9,915 nt of DNA from JALHSV01 sp964553535 (GTDB lineage: Bacteria > Nitrospirota > Thermodesulfovibrionia > Thermodesulfovibrionales > SM23-35), in assembly GCA_964553535.1 (NCBI GenBank), contig CAZKLK010000064.1:1-9915 (forward strand), written 5' to 3'. Below are positions 7,751 through 9,915 of this stretch, one piece after another. How positions within the stretch are numbered: the first letter of the stretch is position 1; every line of letters starts with the position of its first letter. The notes beneath the pieces were generated by a model. The model had not been told where the DNA came from. It was given only the letters and a program-made list of their open reading frames with translations, and searched no databases. Position numbers and translations under genes: made by a program.

Positions 7751-7799
7751 AATAGGAGAAGCATAAAGGATGCGGCAGAGGAAAGCAAGATTGTTGCCC

Positions 7800-8513
7800 T
7801 TATCCTTTCATCATGTCAAGCACTTCAATGATTTTGCCGGTGATCAGTTTCATGGCCTTTTCGCCTTTCAGCGCTGTCGCCTTTCCCGGATCTCCCCAAA
7901 CACCCCCTTCCCAGTAGCGGATTTTATTCTTCACCACCAAGGGTTTCGGTATCCTGGGATATTCTTCCCGCGCTCTCCCCCTGACGGAGTTTCGCGACAG
8001 GAAAAGCATCATCGAGGTCTCCAGTTCGCCTGCGTGAGAATCATTCGGCGTCTCCGCAATCTGCGACAGCTCTTTCCACAAGAGATCATAGGGAGAAAAA
8101 ACCGCAATCTTTACGCCGCCAAGTTGTTCGATAAGCGTCTCAGCGGTCTCTTTCAGGGCCGACATATGCAGGCCTCCGCCGTGGCCTGATACAAGCAGTA
8201 TGTTCCGCAGCCCTTTTTTATACGCATCCCTAACAAGATCATACGAAAACCTCCTGAGGGACCCCGGTGTTATGCTTATTGTGCCGGGATGATCCTTCGT
8301 AGTCGTACAAACACCATAACAGAGTATGGGAGCGAGAAAAAACTTCCTCTTCTTTGCAGCCGACTTCAGCGCCTCCATGATAATGAATGAATCCGTGTTC
8401 AGCGGCAGGTGACTTCCGTGCTCCTCGATAGTTCCGAAGGGAAAGATGATCGTCTTGGTCGCTTTAAGATATTTTTTAAATTCGTTCATGGTAATTGTTT
8501 CCAGGATATACAT
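7800..8513 (-). CDS. creatininase-superfamily amidohydrolase
   Basis: This 237-residue protein belongs to the creatininase superfamily of metal-dependent amidohydrolases, which includes creatininase, the archaeal FAPy deformylase ArfB and MftE of mycofactocin synthesis. The metal-site signature is clear: PFGTIEEHGSHLPLNTD at 25-41, with Glu30, His32 and Asp41 as ligands, then His111 in SGHGGG (109-114) and HAGELETS (160-167) with Glu165. GGVWGDPGKAT (203-213) is the usual late motif. The common NGHGGN motif is changed at both asparagines to SGHGGG, so the substrate may differ from known members. GGAAGGAG seven bases before the ATG fixes the start. A TTGAGA-N17-TATAAA promoter lies immediately upstream. 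The gene precedes nadB by 49 bp, so the pair may form an operon. No mycofactocin or flavin-F420 genes are nearby to indicate a pathway, so I leave the function open. Confidence 0.88.
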   Translation of the reverse strand: MYILETITMNEFKKYLKATKTIIFPFGTIEEHGSHLPLNTDSFIIMEALKSAAKKRKFFLAPILCYGVCTTTKDHPGTISITPGSLRRFSYDLVRDAYKKGLRNILLVSGHGGGLHMSALKETAETLIEQLGGVKIAVFSPYDLLWKELSQIAETPNDSHAGELETSMMLFLSRNSVRGRAREEYPRIPKPLVVKNKIRYWEGGVWGDPGKATALKGEKAMKLITGKIIEVLDMMKG

Positions 8514-8537
8514 GTTGCCGCTCCTTCCTGTTTTTTC

Positions 8538-8566
8538 TTTATATTTTATTGAGGCATGAATCTCAA
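8538..8566 (-). promoter_or_regulatory. candidate sigma-70 promoter for the creatininase-like gene and nadB
   Basis: Read on the minus strand, TTGAGA (8566 to 8561) is followed by a 17-bp spacer and TATAAA (8543 to 8538). Five of six bases match each consensus hexamer. Transcription would begin near 8531, giving a leader of about 18 bases that just includes the AGGAAGGAG ribosome site at 8521-8529. It lies back to back with a plus-strand promoter at 8582-8590. Confidence 0.6.
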
Positions 8567-8581
8567 AATGAAACCCTGAAT

Positions 8582-8590
8582 TGATATAAT
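8582..8590 (+). promoter_or_regulatory. extended -10 promoter for the DUF362 gene
   Basis: TGATATAAT is a perfect extended -10 element (TGn-TATAAT). No good -35 hexamer lies 17 bp upstream (the bases there read ctcaaa), which extended -10 promoters can tolerate. The predicted start near 8597 leaves a leader of about 32 bases holding the ribosome site. Confidence 0.6.
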
Positions 8591-8613
8591 AAGGCCAGCA
8601 TTATAAGGAATGC

Positions 8614-8622
8614 AAAGGAGGT
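8614..8622 (+). promoter_or_regulatory. very strong ribosome binding site of the DUF362 gene
   Basis: AAAGGAGGT is nearly fully complementary to the 3' end of 16S rRNA and stands six bases before the ATG at 8629. It is the strongest ribosome site in the window and settles the start of the gene. It contrasts with the peptidase and nadB genes, which have none that I can see. Confidence 0.85.
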
Positions 8623-8628
8623 CAGGAT

Positions 8629-9750
8629 ATGCCCAAAGTCTATTTTGCATCGGCAAGGTCCCGGAAATGGAAGTACGAGGACAGCATGCCCGGAAAGCTT
8701 GAAACCCTTCTTCGGGAATTCAATATGCCGGATTACTTCGAGCCGAAGGAATGGGTGGCGGTGAAGACACATTTCGGGTCGGAAGGCGCCCATAGAATTG
8801 TGCGGCCGATCTTCCTCCGGAAGGTGGTTGACGCCCTGTGCGGTATCGGCGCGAAACCATTTGTGACGGATACCGTGCGGATCAAAGGCCTTGATTATCT
8901 CGAAGTGGCAAATCAGAACGGCATCAACCATCTTTCGGTCGGGGCGCCGGTTGTGATCGCCGACGGACTCTATGGTCATGACAACCTCATGGTTAAGGCG
9001 GGAGGGATACTCGGTGAGATTGCGGTCGCGAGCGTCATCCATGACGTGCCGGCGATGGTCGTGTGTTCCCATATAAAAGGACACATTCAGGCAGGGTACG
9101 GCGGAGCGATAAAGAACCTTGCGATGGGCGGCGTGAGCTCCAGCCACAGGACCTGCGGCTGGAAATGCGGCAGGGGCGCTATGCATACGATCGGAGAAGG
9201 CATTTTATCCTGGGATAAGGAGAAATGCGACCGCTGTTACCAGTGCATGGAAATTTGCCCGCTTGATGTAATCAAATTTGTGAATGACGAAATGCAATGG
9301 AACTCCGACGAGTGCTGGAGGTGCGGGAGGTGCGAACGCGTCTGCCAGTCCGGGGGGCTCTTTCTTCCAAAAGATGACGTGCGGTTTATGCGCTCACTCG
9401 CAGAGGCGGCAAAGGCGGTTCTGAGCACTTTTAAAGGGAAAAAGGTTGTTTACATAAATTTTCTGACTGAAATACAGCCTGAATGTGACTGTATGCCGGT
9501 CGCCGACGTGCCCGTCATCCAGGATCAGGGGATCATGATATCAGATGATATAGTGGCGATTGAGCAGGCAAGCGTTGATTTCCTAAGGAAAGCGCCACCC
9601 CTCCCTCAGTCCGCAGCCGAAGAAAAGGGAATAGTCCCGGGAGCGGACATTCTGCTGAACATAAGCGAGAAGCCCTATCAACTGCAGATAGAAGAATCGG
9701 AGAGGCTTGGACTCGGAAGCAGGAATTATGAACTTATCGAATGCGCCTGA
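8629..9750 (+). CDS. DUF362 domain protein with two [4Fe-4S] cluster motifs
   Basis: This 373-residue protein has the DUF362 fold interrupted by a bacterial ferredoxin-like insert. The N-terminal half carries WVAVKTHFGSEG (42-53), KPFVTDT (76-82), HIKGHIQAGYGGAIKNLAMGG (148-168) and RTCGWKCG (175-181). The insert holds two intact cluster motifs, Cys200-203-206-210 (CDRCYQCMEICP) and Cys229-232-235-239 (CWRCGRCERVCQ). The second lacks the usual proline after its last cysteine. The C-terminal part resumes DUF362 with NFLTEIQPECDCMP (277-290) and IVAIEQASVDF (308-318). No signal peptide or membrane span was seen, so it is probably cytoplasmic. Family members are presumed iron-sulfur electron-transfer or ligand-binding proteins with no settled reaction. 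Expression looks strong, from an extended -10 promoter and a near-perfect ribosome site. It is divergent from the creatininase-like gene and followed seven bases later by a hairpin. Confidence 0.92.
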   Translation: MPKVYFASARSRKWKYEDSMPGKLETLLREFNMPDYFEPKEWVAVKTHFGSEGAHRIVRPIFLRKVVDALCGIGAKPFVTDTVRIKGLDYLEVANQNGINHLSVGAPVVIADGLYGHDNLMVKAGGILGEIAVASVIHDVPAMVVCSHIKGHIQAGYGGAIKNLAMGGVSSSHRTCGWKCGRGAMHTIGEGILSWDKEKCDRCYQCMEICPLDVIKFVNDEMQWNSDECWRCGRCERVCQSGGLFLPKDDVRFMRSLAEAAKAVLSTFKGKKVVYINFLTEIQPECDCMPVADVPVIQDQGIMISDDIVAIEQASVDFLRKAPPLPQSAAEEKGIVPGADILLNISEKPYQLQIEESERLGLGSRNYELIECA

Positions 9751-9756
9751 AATTTG

Positions 9757-9791
9757 AATGCTGCTGTCCGTGGGAGTTGGACAGCAGCATT
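9757..9791 (+). terminator. 13-bp perfect hairpin after the DUF362 gene
   Basis: AATGCTGCTGTCC (9757-9769) and GGACAGCAGCATT (9779-9791) form a perfect 13-bp stem with a nine-base loop, gtgggagtt. It begins seven bases after the stop codon, a position typical of a transcript end. It is not followed by a T run (aggggagata follows). It may therefore be an mRNA-stabilising 3' hairpin, or act with the hairpin and T run at 9822-9841, rather than a classical intrinsic terminator. Confidence 0.6.
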
Positions 9792-9821
9792 AGGGGAGAT
9801 AACGAGGCATGTGCAAATAAT

Positions 9822-9841
9822 GCCATTGCATATGGCTTTTT
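9822..9841 (+). terminator. weak hairpin followed by five T
   Basis: GCCAT-TGCAT-ATGGC (9822-9836) folds into a 5-bp stem and is followed directly by TTTTT (9837-9841). The layout is that of an intrinsic terminator on the plus strand, but the stem is short. It may serve as the real stop for the DUF362 transcript about 70 bases beyond the gene. Confidence 0.35.
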
Positions 9842-9865
9842 GTCAAGAATATATTTTTATCTGCC

Positions 9866-9915
9866 ATTTAAGAATTAAAAGTGAACCGTTTTTATTAAAT
9901 TTATGAATTAAAAGT
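9866..9915 (+). repeat. 17-bp direct repeat with 33-bp period at the window edge
   Basis: ATTTAAGAATTAAAAGT (9866-9882) recurs as ATTTATGAATTAAAAGT (9899-9915), 16 of 17 bases identical, start to start 33 bp, about three helical turns. The second copy ends at the last base of the window, so further copies may lie beyond. The surrounding sequence is much more AT-rich than the genes. The pair could be operator half-sites, iterons or the start of a longer array. Confidence 0.5.

Noticed and set aside
7770..8189. 139-codon plus-strand open frame with a purine-rich AAAGG before its ATG
   Set aside because: It is antisense to the well-supported creatininase-family gene and its protein resembles no family; the purines are explained as the complement of the region before nadB.
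8563..9186. 207-codon open frame on the minus strand opposite the DUF362 gene
   Set aside because: It lies antisense to a clear DUF362 gene, reads as a histidine- and arginine-rich composition without motifs, and has no ribosome site; it is a frame shadow.
9866..9915. Start of a CRISPR array
   Set aside because: The repeat is only 17 bp with 16 bp between copies, shorter than usual repeats and spacers, and only two copies are visible.

Overview
The window carries seven protein-coding genes from a bacterial chromosome, two copies of a small inverted-repeat element, and several regulatory-looking sites. No tRNA, rRNA, CRISPR array, transposase or phage gene was seen. Protein flavour (a DsrE2-type sulfur-relay protein, an M1 peptidase with a GFGMPS-type motif, a PncC with a TGNLGPD loop, a DUF362/ferredoxin protein) and the scattered 'CATTGCGAG...GAAGCAATCTC' repeat suggest an anaerobic or sulfur-metabolising lineage such as Nitrospirota or a former deltaproteobacterium. 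This assignment is an inference from recall and is weak.

Layout. Positions 1-196 hold the first 139-bp element (42-180). On the minus strand follow a DsrE2-family protein (197-658) and, upstream of it, a secreted M1 metallopeptidase (769-3123). The second 139-bp element (3145-3283) lies just upstream of the peptidase, inverted relative to the first and 135/139 identical, so the two copies bracket these two genes. On the plus strand come a stand-alone nicotinamide-nucleotide amidase (PncC, 3442-3957) and NAD-dependent DNA ligase (LigA, 3954-6011), which overlap by ATGA. Converging on ligA is L-aspartate oxidase (NadB, 6161-7750), preceded on the same strand by a creatininase-superfamily amidohydrolase (7800-8513). 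Divergent from that is a DUF362 protein with two [4Fe-4S] motifs (8629-9750). The last 165 bases are AT-rich and hold a 13-bp perfect hairpin, a second hairpin with a short T run, and a 17-bp direct repeat with a 33-bp period that reaches the window edge.

How the genes fit together. The clearest theme is NAD metabolism. LigA consumes NAD+ and releases NMN, PncC converts NMN to NaMN, which re-enters NAD synthesis, and NadB performs the first step of de novo NAD synthesis. The pncC-ligA start/stop overlap suggests that the producer and the remover of NMN are made together. The other genes (peptidase, DsrE2, creatininase-like, DUF362) are recognisable families whose substrates cannot be read from the sequence. 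I did not find a convincing wholly new system. The best leads are the element pair, the pncC-ligA coupling and the repeat at the right edge.
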